Notes under the pieces: model-generated
Seen by the model: only the letters and a program-made list of their open reading frames with translations
What the model was told of the DNA's origin: nothing
The model's database searches: none
Made by a program: the position numbers and the translations under genes
In this document: in pieces, positions 26,084-35,176 of the stretch
How the letters are laid out: each line of letters begins with the position of its first letter
Position numbering within the stretch: position 1 is the stretch's first letter
Assembly: GCA_026625625.1 (NCBI GenBank)
Contig: CP113055.1
Location: forward strand, 1,552,501-1,616,500
DNA: 64,000 nt
Source of the DNA: Blastomonas sp. SL216
GTDB taxonomy: Bacteria; Pseudomonadota; Alphaproteobacteria; Sphingomonadales; Sphingomonadaceae
Direction: 5' to 3'

Positions 26084-26238
26084 TCCAAACCCCCTATAAG
26101 GTCCATCCGGTCAGGGCAGAAAATGCGGCAGGGCACCTAATTTTGAGTTAACGCTGGGCCGGACGCGGCGGGATGAGGCCCGGAAAATCGGGCTTTGGCG
26201 TGGCTTGCAACGGCTCTTGATGCGGGCGTCAACGCTTT

Positions 26239-26279
26239 GCTAACGTCTCGTTAGCTATAGCCCTTTACGCATGTAAAGG
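26239..26279. promoter_or_regulatory. Two adjacent palindromes between divergent ParA and Sel1-SPOR genes
   Basis: GCTAACG-TCT-CGTTAGC (26239-26255) is followed by CCTTTAC-GCAT-GTAAAGG (26262-26279). They lie between the divergent starts and contain TATAGC, a possible -10. They could be operators or 5' UTR hairpins. Confidence 0.4.
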
Positions 26280-26361
26280 CCGGTAAGCCCGGCTTGCCGC
26301 GTGCATGCCGCCTGATAGGATGAGCGCACGACTTTACCAAATGCGATGGAGCAAGACCCGC

Positions 26362-27558
26362 ATGGCACGTTCGACAAAATTTTCCCGCAATTTTCAGATG
26401 TTGGGCGCTGCGGTGCTCGCACTTACGGTGGCCAGCCCGGCGCTGGCCGATGTCAAGGCCGGGGTCGATGCCTGGGAACGCGGCGATTTCGCCAATGCCG
26501 TGGCCGAATGGCGCGATCCTGCGACCAGGGGCGATGCCGATGCGCAGTTCAACCTGGGCCAGGCCTATAAGCTGGGCCGGGGCGTGCCGATGGATCTGAA
26601 ACAGGCCGAAGCCTGGTACAAGAAGGCGGCTGATCGCGGCCATGTCCAGGCGGCGGACAATTACGGGCTGGTGCTGTTCCAGGACAATCGCCGCGAAGAG
26701 GCGATGCCCTATATCCGCGCGTCCGCCGGGCGCGGCGAGCCCCGCGCGCAATATGTGCTGGGCACCGCGATGTTCAACGGCGACATTGCCGAGAAGGACT
26801 GGGTGCGCGCCTATGCGCTGATGACCCGCGCCTCCGCGCAGGGCCTGCCCCAGGCCTCGCGCAGCCTGGCGACGATGGACAAATATATCCCGCTGGCCGA
26901 GCGGACCCGCGGCACCCAGCTGGCCGCACAGCTTGAGCGCGAGGCCGTGGCCGAACGCCAGAAGCTGGCCGGCGCAGCCGCAGGCCTCGCCACGGCCGAT
27001 ACCGCCACCGGCGCCACCGCTCCGGTCAAGCCGGTCGTCACCGCCGCCGCCAGGCCCGCCCCGGTGCTGACCCGCCCGGCCACCGGATCGACGATCCAGA
27101 CCACCGACCTGCCGCCTTCGCGCGTCAATGGCACGGTGATCCCGACCCTGCCCTCCAGCCCGACTGGCACCGCAGCGAGCGCAGGCGTCGATTTCGCGAC
27201 CATGGGCACGCCTTCCGCACCTGCGCCGACGATGGCTCCGGCCCCGGCCCCGGCACCCAGGCCTGCCGCTCCGGTGGCTGCACCGGTCGCCACCGCCGCC
27301 AGCACCGTGCCTGCGGTCACCGCCATCGGCGACTGGCGCATCCAGCTGGGCGCGTTCAGCGAAGAAGGCCGCGCACGCACCCTGTGGAGCGGGCTCGAAC
27401 GTCAGAATGCCGCGCTGAACGGCCTGCAGCCCTATCTGGTCAAGGCTGGCGCGGTCACCAAGCTTCAGGCAGGGCCGTTCGCGAGCCAGGCGGACGCCAA
27501 AAAGGCGTGCGACGCCGTCGCCCGCACCGGCCAGGCCTGTTTCGCGATCAAGAAATGA
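26362..27558 (+). CDS. Sel1-repeat / SPOR-domain protein
   Basis: A 398-residue exported protein; the signal peptide ends in ASPALAD. Sel1/TPR-like repeats occupy about residues 40-180 (DAQFNLGQAYKLGRGVPMDL, AEAWYKKAADRGHVQAADNY). A Thr/Ala/Pro-rich linker follows. A SPOR domain of ~75 residues ends the protein (DWRIQLGAFSEEGRARTLWS to DAKKACDAVARTGQACF). I chose the ATG at 26362 because it opens directly into the signal. It is divergent from the ParA operon and is the second SPOR protein of this locus. Confidence 0.88.
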   Translation: MARSTKFSRNFQMLGAAVLALTVASPALADVKAGVDAWERGDFANAVAEWRDPATRGDADAQFNLGQAYKLGRGVPMDLKQAEAWYKKAADRGHVQAADNYGLVLFQDNRREEAMPYIRASAGRGEPRAQYVLGTAMFNGDIAEKDWVRAYALMTRASAQGLPQASRSLATMDKYIPLAERTRGTQLAAQLEREAVAERQKLAGAAAGLATADTATGATAPVKPVVTAAARPAPVLTRPATGSTIQTTDLPPSRVNGTVIPTLPSSPTGTAASAGVDFATMGTPSAPAPTMAPAPAPAPRPAAPVAAPVATAASTVPAVTAIGDWRIQLGAFSEEGRARTLWSGLERQNAALNGLQPYLVKAGAVTKLQAGPFASQADAKKACDAVARTGQACFAIKK

Positions 27559-27567
27559 CAATGGCCG

Positions 27568-27595
27568 ACAGGGGGCGAGCGATCTTGCCCCCTGT
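27568..27595. terminator. Hairpin between convergent genes
   Basis: The 9-bp arms ACAGGGGGC / GCCCCCTGT lie between the stops of the Sel1-SPOR and K+ channel genes. There is no T run on either side, so termination is uncertain. Confidence 0.4.
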
Positions 27596-27600
27596 GCTGG

Positions 27601-28650
27601 CTAATCGACGGCCATCGTTACCGGCGGACGGCCATCGCCCTGGGTGATGACGACAATGGTATCGTCCGCGCGCAGGCTGGCGCTCTCATCGTCCCGGAAG
27701 CCATAGGGCTTGCCTTCGCGGTAGATGCGTACGCCGATACCGTCCTTGATGTCCTTGAGCGGAATGCCGATTTCCTCGGTCCGTACGCTGCGCTCGATCA
27801 GCACCACCCGCCCGCTCGACGAGGCGAGATCGGCCAGATAGCTGCTGATATGCGGCCCGCTGCACGATCCGGCGAGCAGCAGCCCGGCAAAGCTCACAGG
27901 ATTTATGACCGTGTTCGCGCCTGCCTGGCGCGCGAGCAGCTCGTTGTCGCCTGCGCGGATCACGACGCTGATCGGCACATCGGGGGCCAGATGGCGGATG
28001 GTCAGCACGATCAGGATCGAGGTATCATCGCGCCCGGCCGACACGATCGCCGAGCACGCCCGGTCGATATGCACGTCCTTCAGCGTCTCGTCGCGCGTCG
28101 CATCGGCGTTGAGCACATTGCAGCCCATCGCTTCGGCCTGGACCAGCGATTCCTCGGACTGGTCGACCACGACGATGCACGACGGATCGGTGCCGCGCGC
28201 GATCAGTTCGCGCACCGCTTCGGACCCGCTTGTACCAAAGCCCAGCACGACAATATGCCCCTTCAGGCGCTGCTGGATCCTGCTCATCTGCCATTTTTCC
28301 CATGTGCGCTTGATGACGAAACTATAGGCGGTGCCCACGAAGATGAAGATCACCGCGACCCGGACCGGCGTCACCAGCACCGATTCGATCAGCCGCGACC
28401 GGTCGGACACCGGGGCGATATCGCCAAAGCCGGTGGTGGTGACCGAGATCATGGTGAAATAGACGACATCCAGAAAGCTGATATGGTTGTCGTAATTGTC
28501 CTTGAGCCCCGCGCGGTCGATCCAGTGGATCAGGATGACAAAGGCGATCAGGAAAAAGGCGATGCTCAGCCGCAGCGTCACATCCGCCCAGACCGGCAGG
28601 CGCGCGGCGCGCTTCAGCAGCGCGCGCGGCTTGGTTTCGGGTTCGGCCAT
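27601..28650 (-). CDS. Potassium channel with RCK/TrkA-N domain
   Basis: A 349-residue inner-membrane channel subunit. Two membrane helices flank the pore: LRLSIAFFLIAFVILIHWI and VAVIFIFVGTAYSFV, with the selectivity filter TTTGFGD between them. The RCK domain starts at HIVVLGFGTSGSEAV (Rossmann), followed by a C-terminal regulatory half. It resembles MthK/Kch-type two-helix channels. The M23 lipoprotein gene ends 11 bases before its start on the same strand, so the two are likely co-transcribed with surE. Confidence 0.92.
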   Translation of the reverse strand: MAEPETKPRALLKRAARLPVWADVTLRLSIAFFLIAFVILIHWIDRAGLKDNYDNHISFLDVVYFTMISVTTTGFGDIAPVSDRSRLIESVLVTPVRVAVIFIFVGTAYSFVIKRTWEKWQMSRIQQRLKGHIVVLGFGTSGSEAVRELIARGTDPSCIVVVDQSEESLVQAEAMGCNVLNADATRDETLKDVHIDRACSAIVSAGRDDTSILIVLTIRHLAPDVPISVVIRAGDNELLARQAGANTVINPVSFAGLLLAGSCSGPHISSYLADLASSSGRVVLIERSVRTEEIGIPLKDIKDGIGVRIYREGKPYGFRDDESASLRADDTIVVITQGDGRPPVTMAVD

Positions 28651-28661
28651 CCGCGCGGCGC

Positions 28662-29756
28662 TCAGTTCTTCGGCAGGTAGAGCAGCGGATCGACCGGCTT
28701 GCGGTCCTTGCGCAGCTCGAAATGCAGCTTGGGGGTTTCGGCAAAGCCGCTCTGCCCGGCAATGCCCAGCACCTGCCCTGCCTTGACCGCCTGGCCGCGA
28801 GTCACATCGATGCGTTCAGCATGGCCATAGGCGCTGACCCAGCCGCCGCCATGGCTGACCAGGATGAGCCCGCCATAGATCGCAACCTCGCTGCCGGCAT
28901 AGCTGACCACGCCATCGGCTGCCGCGCGGAATGCCTGGCCGCGCACGGCGGCGATATCGATGCCGTTGCTGATCTGCCCCTTGCCGACCGGGCCATAGCG
29001 GGTGAGCAGCGTGCCGGTCAGCGGCCAGGTGAACCTGCCAGAAAACGCCTGGGGCACGGCCACCGGCACCGTCGCGGCCACGGGCGCGCGCGCGGGCTTG
29101 GCTGCCGGCACGGGCGTGTCTTCGGCAATGGCAGGCTGGCTGCCGGTGACGACATCGTCGATATTGACCACCAGCGCGCCGATGCGGCCCTGCGCGGTGC
29201 CGGGCCTGGCCGCAGGCGTCGCCGTGGCAGGCGCGGCGATCTGCGCCCCTGCGGGCAGTTTCAACTTCTGCCCGACACGCAGGATATAGGGTTCCTCGAG
29301 CGCGTTGAGCGTCACGATATCGCTCCACGCGACGCGATAGGCGTGCGCGATGGCGATGCCGGTCTCGCCCTGAGCCACGGTGTGATAGCGGCCGCCGGGG
29401 ATGGTCAGCTGCTGGCCCGGGCGCAGCAGGTACGGCGCGGAAAGGCCGTTCGCCGCCGCGATCGCTTCCGATCCCGCACCCGTCCGGTTGCCGATGCCGC
29501 GCAGCGTATCGCCGGGCTGGACGGTATAGCGGGTGCCCGTGACATCGGAGGCGTTGGCGGCGACGCTGCGGCTTTCCCAGACCGGCGCATCGCTGCCTGC
29601 GACCGGCTCTGCGGCGGGCGGCGCGGCGGGTGCCCCGGCCTCGGTAATCTCCGGCTCCAGCCCCCGCGAGGTCACCCCTCCGGGAATGCAGCCTGCAACG
29701 CACAGCGCGGCCATCAAGGCCAGCCCCGTATCGATCCGTTTCCTACCCCTCGCCAT
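28662..29756 (-). CDS. LysM-M23 lipoprotein peptidase (NlpD-like)
   Basis: A 364-residue lipoprotein (VAGC lipobox within the first 25 residues). Two LysM modules follow (GTRYTVQPGDTLRGIGNR and RYHTVAQGETGIAIAHAYRV). A C-terminal M23 domain includes SNGIDIAAVRGQAF and LHFELRKDRKPVDPLLYL. The first-histidine position reads Asn in ISNGIDI, as in NlpD-type activators, so it may regulate amidases rather than cut peptidoglycan. The surE-nlpD order is conserved in proteobacteria. The start at 29756 opens into the signal. Confidence 0.88.
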   Translation of the reverse strand: MARGRKRIDTGLALMAALCVAGCIPGGVTSRGLEPEITEAGAPAAPPAAEPVAGSDAPVWESRSVAANASDVTGTRYTVQPGDTLRGIGNRTGAGSEAIAAANGLSAPYLLRPGQQLTIPGGRYHTVAQGETGIAIAHAYRVAWSDIVTLNALEEPYILRVGQKLKLPAGAQIAAPATATPAARPGTAQGRIGALVVNIDDVVTGSQPAIAEDTPVPAAKPARAPVAATVPVAVPQAFSGRFTWPLTGTLLTRYGPVGKGQISNGIDIAAVRGQAFRAAADGVVSYAGSEVAIYGGLILVSHGGGWVSAYGHAERIDVTRGQAVKAGQVLGIAGQSGFAETPKLHFELRKDRKPVDPLLYLPKN

Positions 29757-29826
29757 GGCAAGCATGTCTAGCACGGATTGCAGCCTTTGCCACCGGGCAG
29801 CGCAGGATTTACAACGCCTTGCCGCG

Positions 29827-30597
29827 TCAATCCGCAGCAAAGGTGGCGGTCAGTGCCGCGATCGACTGATGATGCGTCAGGTCCAGATGCAGCGGCGTCA
29901 CCGCGATGAACCCATCCGCAACCGCCTCCAGATCGGTGCTGTGCGCCGGGCTGCTCTCCGCCGCGCCCAGGCCGAACCAGTGATATTCAAAGCCGCGCGG
30001 ATCGGTGTTGGTGACGATCTTGAGCCGCCCGTAATCGCGAAAGCCCTGGTTCACCACCTTCACGCCGCGCACCTGATCGGCCGGCAGCGCCGGGAAGTTG
30101 ACATTGACCAGCGTGCGCGGCGGCATCGGCTGGTTGATCAGCTTGCGCACCACCTGCTCGCCCCAGGCGGCAGAGGCCTCGAAGGATACGTCCAGCCCCG
30201 CCCCTTCGCGAGCATAGACCTGGCTGAGCGCGATCGAGGGGATGCCCGCCAGCGCGCCTTCCATCGCGGCAGACACGGTGCCCGAATAGGTCACGTCCTC
30301 GCCCAGATTGGCACCCCGGTTGATCCCCGAAAGGATGAGGTCGGGCGGCGTGTCCTTCATCAGCCGCGCCACCGCCATCATCACCGCATCGGTCGGCGTG
30401 CCGGTGACCGAATAATGCTTCTCGCCATGCTGATGCACGCGCAACGGGCGGGTGATGGTCAGCGAATGCCCCGCGCCCGACTGCTCCTCGGCCGGAGCGA
30501 CAATCCACACGTCGTCGGAGAGCGCCCGGGCAATCTCGGCCAGCACGGCCAGGCCCGGCGCGTGGACGCCATCATCATTGGTCAACAGGATGCGCAT
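29827..30597 (-). CDS. surE: 5'/3'-nucleotidase SurE
   Basis: A 256-residue survival protein SurE that dephosphorylates nucleoside monophosphates. The N-terminal MRILLTNDDGVHAPG holds the metal-binding Asp pair. SGINRGANLGEDVTYSGTV is the family signature. I used the ATG at 30597, where the conserved beta-strand begins. It is the first gene of a probable surE / LysM-M23 / K+ channel unit. No pcm gene is adjacent, though pcm is a common neighbour elsewhere. Confidence 0.96.
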   Translation of the reverse strand: MRILLTNDDGVHAPGLAVLAEIARALSDDVWIVAPAEEQSGAGHSLTITRPLRVHQHGEKHYSVTGTPTDAVMMAVARLMKDTPPDLILSGINRGANLGEDVTYSGTVSAAMEGALAGIPSIALSQVYAREGAGLDVSFEASAAWGEQVVRKLINQPMPPRTLVNVNFPALPADQVRGVKVVNQGFRDYGRLKIVTNTDPRGFEYHWFGLGAAESSPAHSTDLEAVADGFIAVTPLHLDLTHHQSIAALTATFAAD

Positions 30598-30864
30598 GCA
30601 AGGGGTCTCCGGCAAATTGGGTCATCGCCCTCTAACCCGAAGCCGGGCGCGGTGCCACCGCCGCATTCGCACCATGGCAACAGGTGCAAAAAATCGCACG
30701 CGGCATTTCCGTTGCGACTCGACGTCATCGCAGCAAAGCGATAATGTCGATGGTGCAGCGCAAAAAAGAGGCATCCCGGCCGGGCAACCAGCCGGGTTTC
30801 ACGTCTAAAAAGCCGGGAAAAAGCCCAAGAACAGGCGCCTAATCGCAGAGGGAGAATACCCAAG

Positions 30865-31701
30865 ATGGATTCGCTGGTTTCAACCGAATGGCTCGCCAAT
30901 GAAATGGGCGCCTCGGATCTTCGCATCGTCGATGCGACCAAGTTTCTGCCCGATCACGGCCGCAATGCGCTCGCCGAATATGAAGCCGGCCACATCCCCG
31001 GCGCGGTATTCATGGACCTGGAAGAGCTGGTGGACAGCAACGCTCCGGTCGAAAACACCCTGCCCCCTGCGGAAAAGTTCGCCAGCCGCATGCAGTCGCT
31101 GGGCCTGGGCGATGGCAGCCGCATCGTGCTCTACGATGACAGCCCGCTCAAGTCTGCTGCCCGCGCCTGGTTCATGCTGACCATGTTCGGCGCGCATGCC
31201 GTCGCGATCCTCGATGGCGGCATCGCCAAGTGGAAGGCCGAAGGCCGTCCGCTCAAGTCGGGCAAGGAAACGCTGCGTCATCGCCACTTCACCGTGTGGG
31301 AAGACCGCAAGAACGTCCGCACCAAGGCCGACATGCTGGCGAACCTGCACAGCAAGGGCGAACAGGTGGTCGACGCCCGCCCCGCCGCACGCTTTACCGG
31401 CGCGGAAGAAGATCCGCGTCCCGGCATCGCCTCGGGCCATATCCCCGGCGCGTTCAATCTGCCGCACAGCAGCCTGTTCAACGCCGATGGCACCTGGAAG
31501 ACCGGTGACGATCTCAAGGCTGCGTTTACCGCCGCCGGGATCGACATCGACCAGCCGATGGTCACCACCTGCGGCTCGGGCATGACCGCCAGCGTCGTCG
31601 CCTTTGGCGCGCACCTGCTCGGCAAGACCGACGTGTCGCTCTATGACGGCAGCTGGGCCGAATGGGGCGCCGATGCCGATACGCCCAAGGTGACGGGGTA
31701 A
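30865..31701 (+). CDS. sseA: 3-mercaptopyruvate sulfurtransferase
   Basis: A 278-residue two-domain rhodanese. The N-terminal domain holds VDATKFLPDHGRNALAEYEA and the C-terminal domain the active-site loop CGSGMTAS with Cys236. The CG[ST]G[MV]TA loop favours mercaptopyruvate over thiosulfate as sulfur donor. A good ribosome binding site (GAGGGAGA) precedes the ATG. The PLP lyase downstream also handles sulfur amino acids, but a repeat of about 150 bases separates them. Confidence 0.94.
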   Translation: MDSLVSTEWLANEMGASDLRIVDATKFLPDHGRNALAEYEAGHIPGAVFMDLEELVDSNAPVENTLPPAEKFASRMQSLGLGDGSRIVLYDDSPLKSAARAWFMLTMFGAHAVAILDGGIAKWKAEGRPLKSGKETLRHRHFTVWEDRKNVRTKADMLANLHSKGEQVVDARPAARFTGAEEDPRPGIASGHIPGAFNLPHSSLFNADGTWKTGDDLKAAFTAAGIDIDQPMVTTCGSGMTASVVAFGAHLLGKTDVSLYDGSWAEWGADADTPKVTG

Positions 31702-31707
31702 CTGAAA

Positions 31708-31857
31708 TCAACTCCTCTCCCTTCACGGGAGAGGATACAAAGCCTTGGCAGCTTGCTGCCTAGGCGACGTTGGAGAGGGCTCAGCCCCCTCTCCCACTGC
31801 GACTAGGCCCGCTTCGCGGACCAAGTCTCGTTCCCCTCTCCCGCAGGGGGAGAGGGC
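31708..31857. repeat. Composite intergenic repeat (family B)
   Basis: CTCTCCC/GGGAGAG hairpins flank the block AAGCCTTGGCAGCTTGCTGC followed by CTAGGCG, the same arrangement as at 15726-15895. It fills the gap between the sulfurtransferase and the lyase genes and contains no credible ORF. Confidence 0.6.
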
Positions 31858-31868
31858 GGAGGTATTCC

Positions 31869-33101
31869 ATGCCCAAGCCCCCCTCCTCGCCGCAAAAGCC
31901 CGCCACCCGTCTCGTTACCGGTGGCCGGCGGCCTGAGTGGACCGGGACGGCGGATCAGCCCGGTGCGGTGGTCAACCCGCCGGTCTGGCGCGCCAGCACG
32001 CACCTTTATCCGGATACAGCCGCGCTCAAGTCCGGCCCGCAAACCAATGAGGATGGACGGTTTTTCTATGGCCGCCGCGGCGCGCCGACGCAATGGGCGC
32101 TGGCCGAGGCGCTGACCGCGCTGGAACCGGGCGCGCATGGCACCATGCTCTACCCCTCGGGTGTCGCTGCGATCACCGGCGCGCTGCTGAGCGTATTGTC
32201 GCCGGGCGATGTGCTGTTGATGACCGACAGCGCCTATGACCCGTCGCGCGGCTTTGCCGACGGCCTGCTCAAGCGTTTCGGTGTTGAGACGCGCTATTAT
32301 GATCCGCTCACAGGCTCCGGAATTACAGCGCTTATCTGCGAACGCACCCGCGCCATCCTGATGGAAAGCCCAGGCAGCCTGACCTTCGAGGTGCAGGATG
32401 TGCCCGCCATCTGCCAGGCGGCGCGCGCGGCCAGCCCCGATATTGCGCTGCTGATCGATAATACCTGGGCGACCGGCCTGTTCCTGCCCGCGCTGGAGCT
32501 CGGCGTGGACATGAGCATCATGGCCTGCACCAAATATATTGTCGGCCATTCGGACGTGATGCTGGGATCGGTCAGCGCGACCGAGCGCTATTATCCGCGC
32601 CTGCGCCAGACCGCGCAGGCCCTGGGCCATGTCGTCTCGCCCGATGATGCCTGGCTGGCGCTGAGGGGCCTGCGCACGCTCGATGTGCGGCTGCGCCAGC
32701 ATCAGGCTTCGGCGCTCAAGGTTGCGCACTGGCTGGCCGAGCAACCGCAGGTGGCACGCGTGCTGCACCCCGCGCTCCCCTCCTGCCCCGGCCATGACCT
32801 GTGGCAGCGCGATTTCCGGGGCTCTAGCGGGCTGTTCTCCTTCGTGCTGAACGGCGGATCGGATACGGCGCGCGCCGCGCTGATCGATACGCTGGAGCTG
32901 TTCGGCATCGGCTATAGCTGGGGCGGGTTCGAGAGCCTGGCGATCCCGGTTGACCCGGCGCGCTGCCGCAGCGTGACGCCCTGGCCGCCTGCCGGTGATG
33001 CCAATCCCTATGCGGTGCGGCTGCATATCGGGCTGGAAGACCCCGATGACCTGATCGCCGACCTTGCCAAGGGGCTGGACGCGTTTACCATGGCGGCATG
33101 A
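31869..33101 (+). CDS. Cystathionine beta-lyase (PLP-dependent)
   Basis: A 410-residue Cys/Met-metabolism PLP enzyme. The PLP lysine is Lys222 in ACTKYIVGHSDVMLG. YGRRGAPTQWALAEALTALE and the YPSGVAAITGALLSVL helix match MetC. LIDNTWATGLFLPALELGVD includes the PLP-binding Asp. I chose the ATG at 31869 at the end of the repeat; upstream in-frame codons belong to repeat DNA. It cleaves cystathionine to homocysteine, pyruvate and ammonia. The next gene overlaps by ATGA. Confidence 0.92.
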   Translation: MPKPPSSPQKPATRLVTGGRRPEWTGTADQPGAVVNPPVWRASTHLYPDTAALKSGPQTNEDGRFFYGRRGAPTQWALAEALTALEPGAHGTMLYPSGVAAITGALLSVLSPGDVLLMTDSAYDPSRGFADGLLKRFGVETRYYDPLTGSGITALICERTRAILMESPGSLTFEVQDVPAICQAARAASPDIALLIDNTWATGLFLPALELGVDMSIMACTKYIVGHSDVMLGSVSATERYYPRLRQTAQALGHVVSPDDAWLALRGLRTLDVRLRQHQASALKVAHWLAEQPQVARVLHPALPSCPGHDLWQRDFRGSSGLFSFVLNGGSDTARAALIDTLELFGIGYSWGGFESLAIPVDPARCRSVTPWPPAGDANPYAVRLHIGLEDPDDLIADLAKGLDAFTMAA

Positions 33102-34423
33102 CCGCAGGGATTTCCGCACTGTTCATGCGCTGGGGCTGGATCGAGCGCCCGCAAGACCTGCAATATGTCGAGGGCGTGATGGCCGCGCTGATCGCCACCG
33201 CCGCGCTGATGATCGGCTGGGGGTTGAGCCGCCTGATCTATATGCGGCTGGCGGCGATCTGGGAACGGCGCGCCGGCTATGAAAGCCAGCTCGCCCGCCG
33301 CCGCATCCGCGACATGGTGCGCCGCTTCACCACCGCGATGCTGATCGGCATGGCGCTCAACCTCTATGACTGGAGCCTGATCGCCTCGGTGGTGTTCGGC
33401 ATCACGCTCGCCATCTCGCTGGCGCTGTTCGTCAACGATCTGGTGCGCGGCGTGCGCATGCCCGACTGGCTGGGCACGTTCCTGGGCCTGGCGACGCTGA
33501 TCTCGATCCTGGCGAGCATGTTCGGCGGATTGGACCCGATCACCACCGCGATGGACCGGGTGGGCTTCAACCTCGGGGAAAAGCGCTTCTCGCTGCTCTG
33601 GGTGGTCACCATAGCGATCACCATCCTGGTGCTCTATACCGCTGCGCGCGTGGTCAACCGCATCGCCGGGCATATCATCGGCAGCAGCGACGGGCTCGAT
33701 CCCACGCAGAAGCTGCTGGGGCAGAAGATCGCCAGCGTCGTCGTCATCGTGCTCGCCTTTTTCATCGGCATCGACACGCTGGGCATCGACCTTACCGCAC
33801 TCAGCTTTTTCTCGGGCGCTTTCGGCCTTGCCATCGGTTTCGGCCTGCAGAAGACGATCGGCAACCTGTTTGCGGGCATCATCCTGCTGCTCGACCGGTC
33901 GATCAAGCCGGGGGATGTCATCGCTGTGGGCGACAGCTTCGGCTGGGTGAACAAGATCGGCGTGCGCGCGGTGTCGGTCATCACCCGCGACGGCAAGGAG
34001 CATCTGATCCCCAACGAGGACCTGATGACCACCCCGGTGGAGAACTGGTCCTATTCGGACCGCAACGTGCGGATGCGCATCCCGCTGGGCGTCAGCTATT
34101 CGAGCGACATGCAGCTGGTGCAGGAACTGCTCTACCGCGCGGTCGATGAAGCACCGCGCGTGCTGAAAGACCCTGCCCCGCGCATCTGGATGACCGATTT
34201 CGGCGACAACAGCGTCAACTGGGAAATCCGCGCCTGGATCAGCGATCCCGAAGGCGGCATGGGCAATATCCGCGGCGACGTTCTGATGCGCGTGTGGGTA
34301 CTGTTCAAGGAACACGGGATCGAGATCCCGTTCCCGCAGCGGGACCTGTATATCAAGGAAATGCCGGGCATGGGGGCGGCGGAGGCCGCTTCGAAAGGTG
34401 ATGCCCCCTCCCGCTCAGCCTGA
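33098..34423 (+). CDS. Mechanosensitive channel, MscS family
   Basis: A 441-residue inner-membrane channel. Several hydrophobic segments precede the MscS core (FSGAFGLAIGFGLQKTIGNL, the pore-lining TM3). DRSIKPGDVIAVGDSFGWVN and NVRMRIPLGVSYSSDM form the beta domain, and FPQRDLYIKEM is the C-terminal part. It is longer than E. coli MscS owing to extra N-terminal helices. The start overlaps the lyase stop (ATGA). The last four residues and the stop codon come from a REP repeat, which may have replaced the native C-terminus. Confidence 0.93.
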   Translation: MTAGISALFMRWGWIERPQDLQYVEGVMAALIATAALMIGWGLSRLIYMRLAAIWERRAGYESQLARRRIRDMVRRFTTAMLIGMALNLYDWSLIASVVFGITLAISLALFVNDLVRGVRMPDWLGTFLGLATLISILASMFGGLDPITTAMDRVGFNLGEKRFSLLWVVTIAITILVLYTAARVVNRIAGHIIGSSDGLDPTQKLLGQKIASVVVIVLAFFIGIDTLGIDLTALSFFSGAFGLAIGFGLQKTIGNLFAGIILLLDRSIKPGDVIAVGDSFGWVNKIGVRAVSVITRDGKEHLIPNEDLMTTPVENWSYSDRNVRMRIPLGVSYSSDMQLVQELLYRAVDEAPRVLKDPAPRIWMTDFGDNSVNWEIRAWISDPEGGMGNIRGDVLMRVWVLFKEHGIEIPFPQRDLYIKEMPGMGAAEAASKGDAPSRSA

Positions 34424-34612
34424 GCCTGTCGAAGGCCACGCACTGCCGCCCGCCCCAATGCCTACGTCATCCTGAACTCGTTTCAGGACCCATGGTGCAC
34501 CAAAAAGCCGAAGCCGCGTGGGGAGAAATGGACCCTGAAACAAGTTCAGGGTGACTCTCTAGATCATAGGGAACGTCAGGCGCGGGGCCTTCGACAGGCT
34601 CAGGCTGAGCGG
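34411..34612. mobile_element. MITE-like nested inverted repeat (202 bp)
   Basis: The outer ends are inverted REP-A copies (34411-34441, with a CACGC variant, and 34582-34612). Nested inside is a second inverted pair (34466-34491 and 34530-34555; core CCTGAACTYGTTTCAGG). The ~38-base centre holds no ORF. The layout fits a miniature inverted-repeat element using the same REP ends as the GIY-YIG cassettes but without the gene. Confidence 0.5.
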
Positions 34613-34634
34613 ACGTAGGGCGCTGTCCGAACGC

Positions 34635-35147
34635 TCAAGGCTGCTCGGTCACCGTGGGCGTCGAAGCGACGGCTTCGGCGGACAGCACCGGCTTGGCGGC
34701 GGCCTTGTCGATGGCGGCGAGCAGGCGGCCGGCTTCGGTGCAGCCGGTGGTGCAGATCGCCTCGATCCGCACCAGGTTGCGCCGTGCCTTTTCCACCGCA
34801 CCACGCTGGATCATTGCCTCGCCCTGGCCGGCCAGCGCGGCGACATCATTCGGGTCGAGACGCAGCGCCTCGCGATAATAGCGGATCGCCTTGCCCGGCA
34901 GGCCTTGCGCGCTCGCCACCTGGGCCAGCGCGATATAGGCGGAGCGGTTGCCCGGATCGACCGCCAGTGCGGCCTCGAACAGCCCGTTTGCATCGTCGAG
35001 CTTGCCCGCAGCCTGCACCTTGGCACCTTCGTTGACCAGCGCCTGCGACGAGGGGTTGACCGGCGTGCGCGGCGATTGGCCGATGCCGGTGCTGGAAACG
35101 GTTGCAAGAACAAGTGACAGGGCAATGGCGGCAGGCGCAAAACGCAT
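34635..35147 (-). CDS. Exported TPR protein, 170 aa
   Basis: The signal peptide is MRFAPAAIALSLVLATVSST, with no lipobox. Two or three TPR units follow (LDDANGLFEAALAVDPGNRS and GKAIRYYREALRLDPNDVAA). A short region with paired cysteines (AICTTGC) comes next. I chose the ATG at 35147 since it opens the signal. A role as a periplasmic adaptor is likely for TPR proteins, but no partner is indicated. The rsmB gene lies directly upstream on the same strand. Confidence 0.82.
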   Translation of the reverse strand: MRFAPAAIALSLVLATVSSTGIGQSPRTPVNPSSQALVNEGAKVQAAGKLDDANGLFEAALAVDPGNRSAYIALAQVASAQGLPGKAIRYYREALRLDPNDVAALAGQGEAMIQRGAVEKARRNLVRIEAICTTGCTEAGRLLAAIDKAAAKPVLSAEAVASTPTVTEQP

Positions 35148-35176
35148 GAAAGTCTCCCAGGCAGACCGCAAGGCTA

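Noticed and set aside
26251-27561. 436-codon frame opposite the Sel1-SPOR gene
   Set aside because: No recognisable domain; the plus strand has signal peptide, Sel1 and SPOR domains in order.
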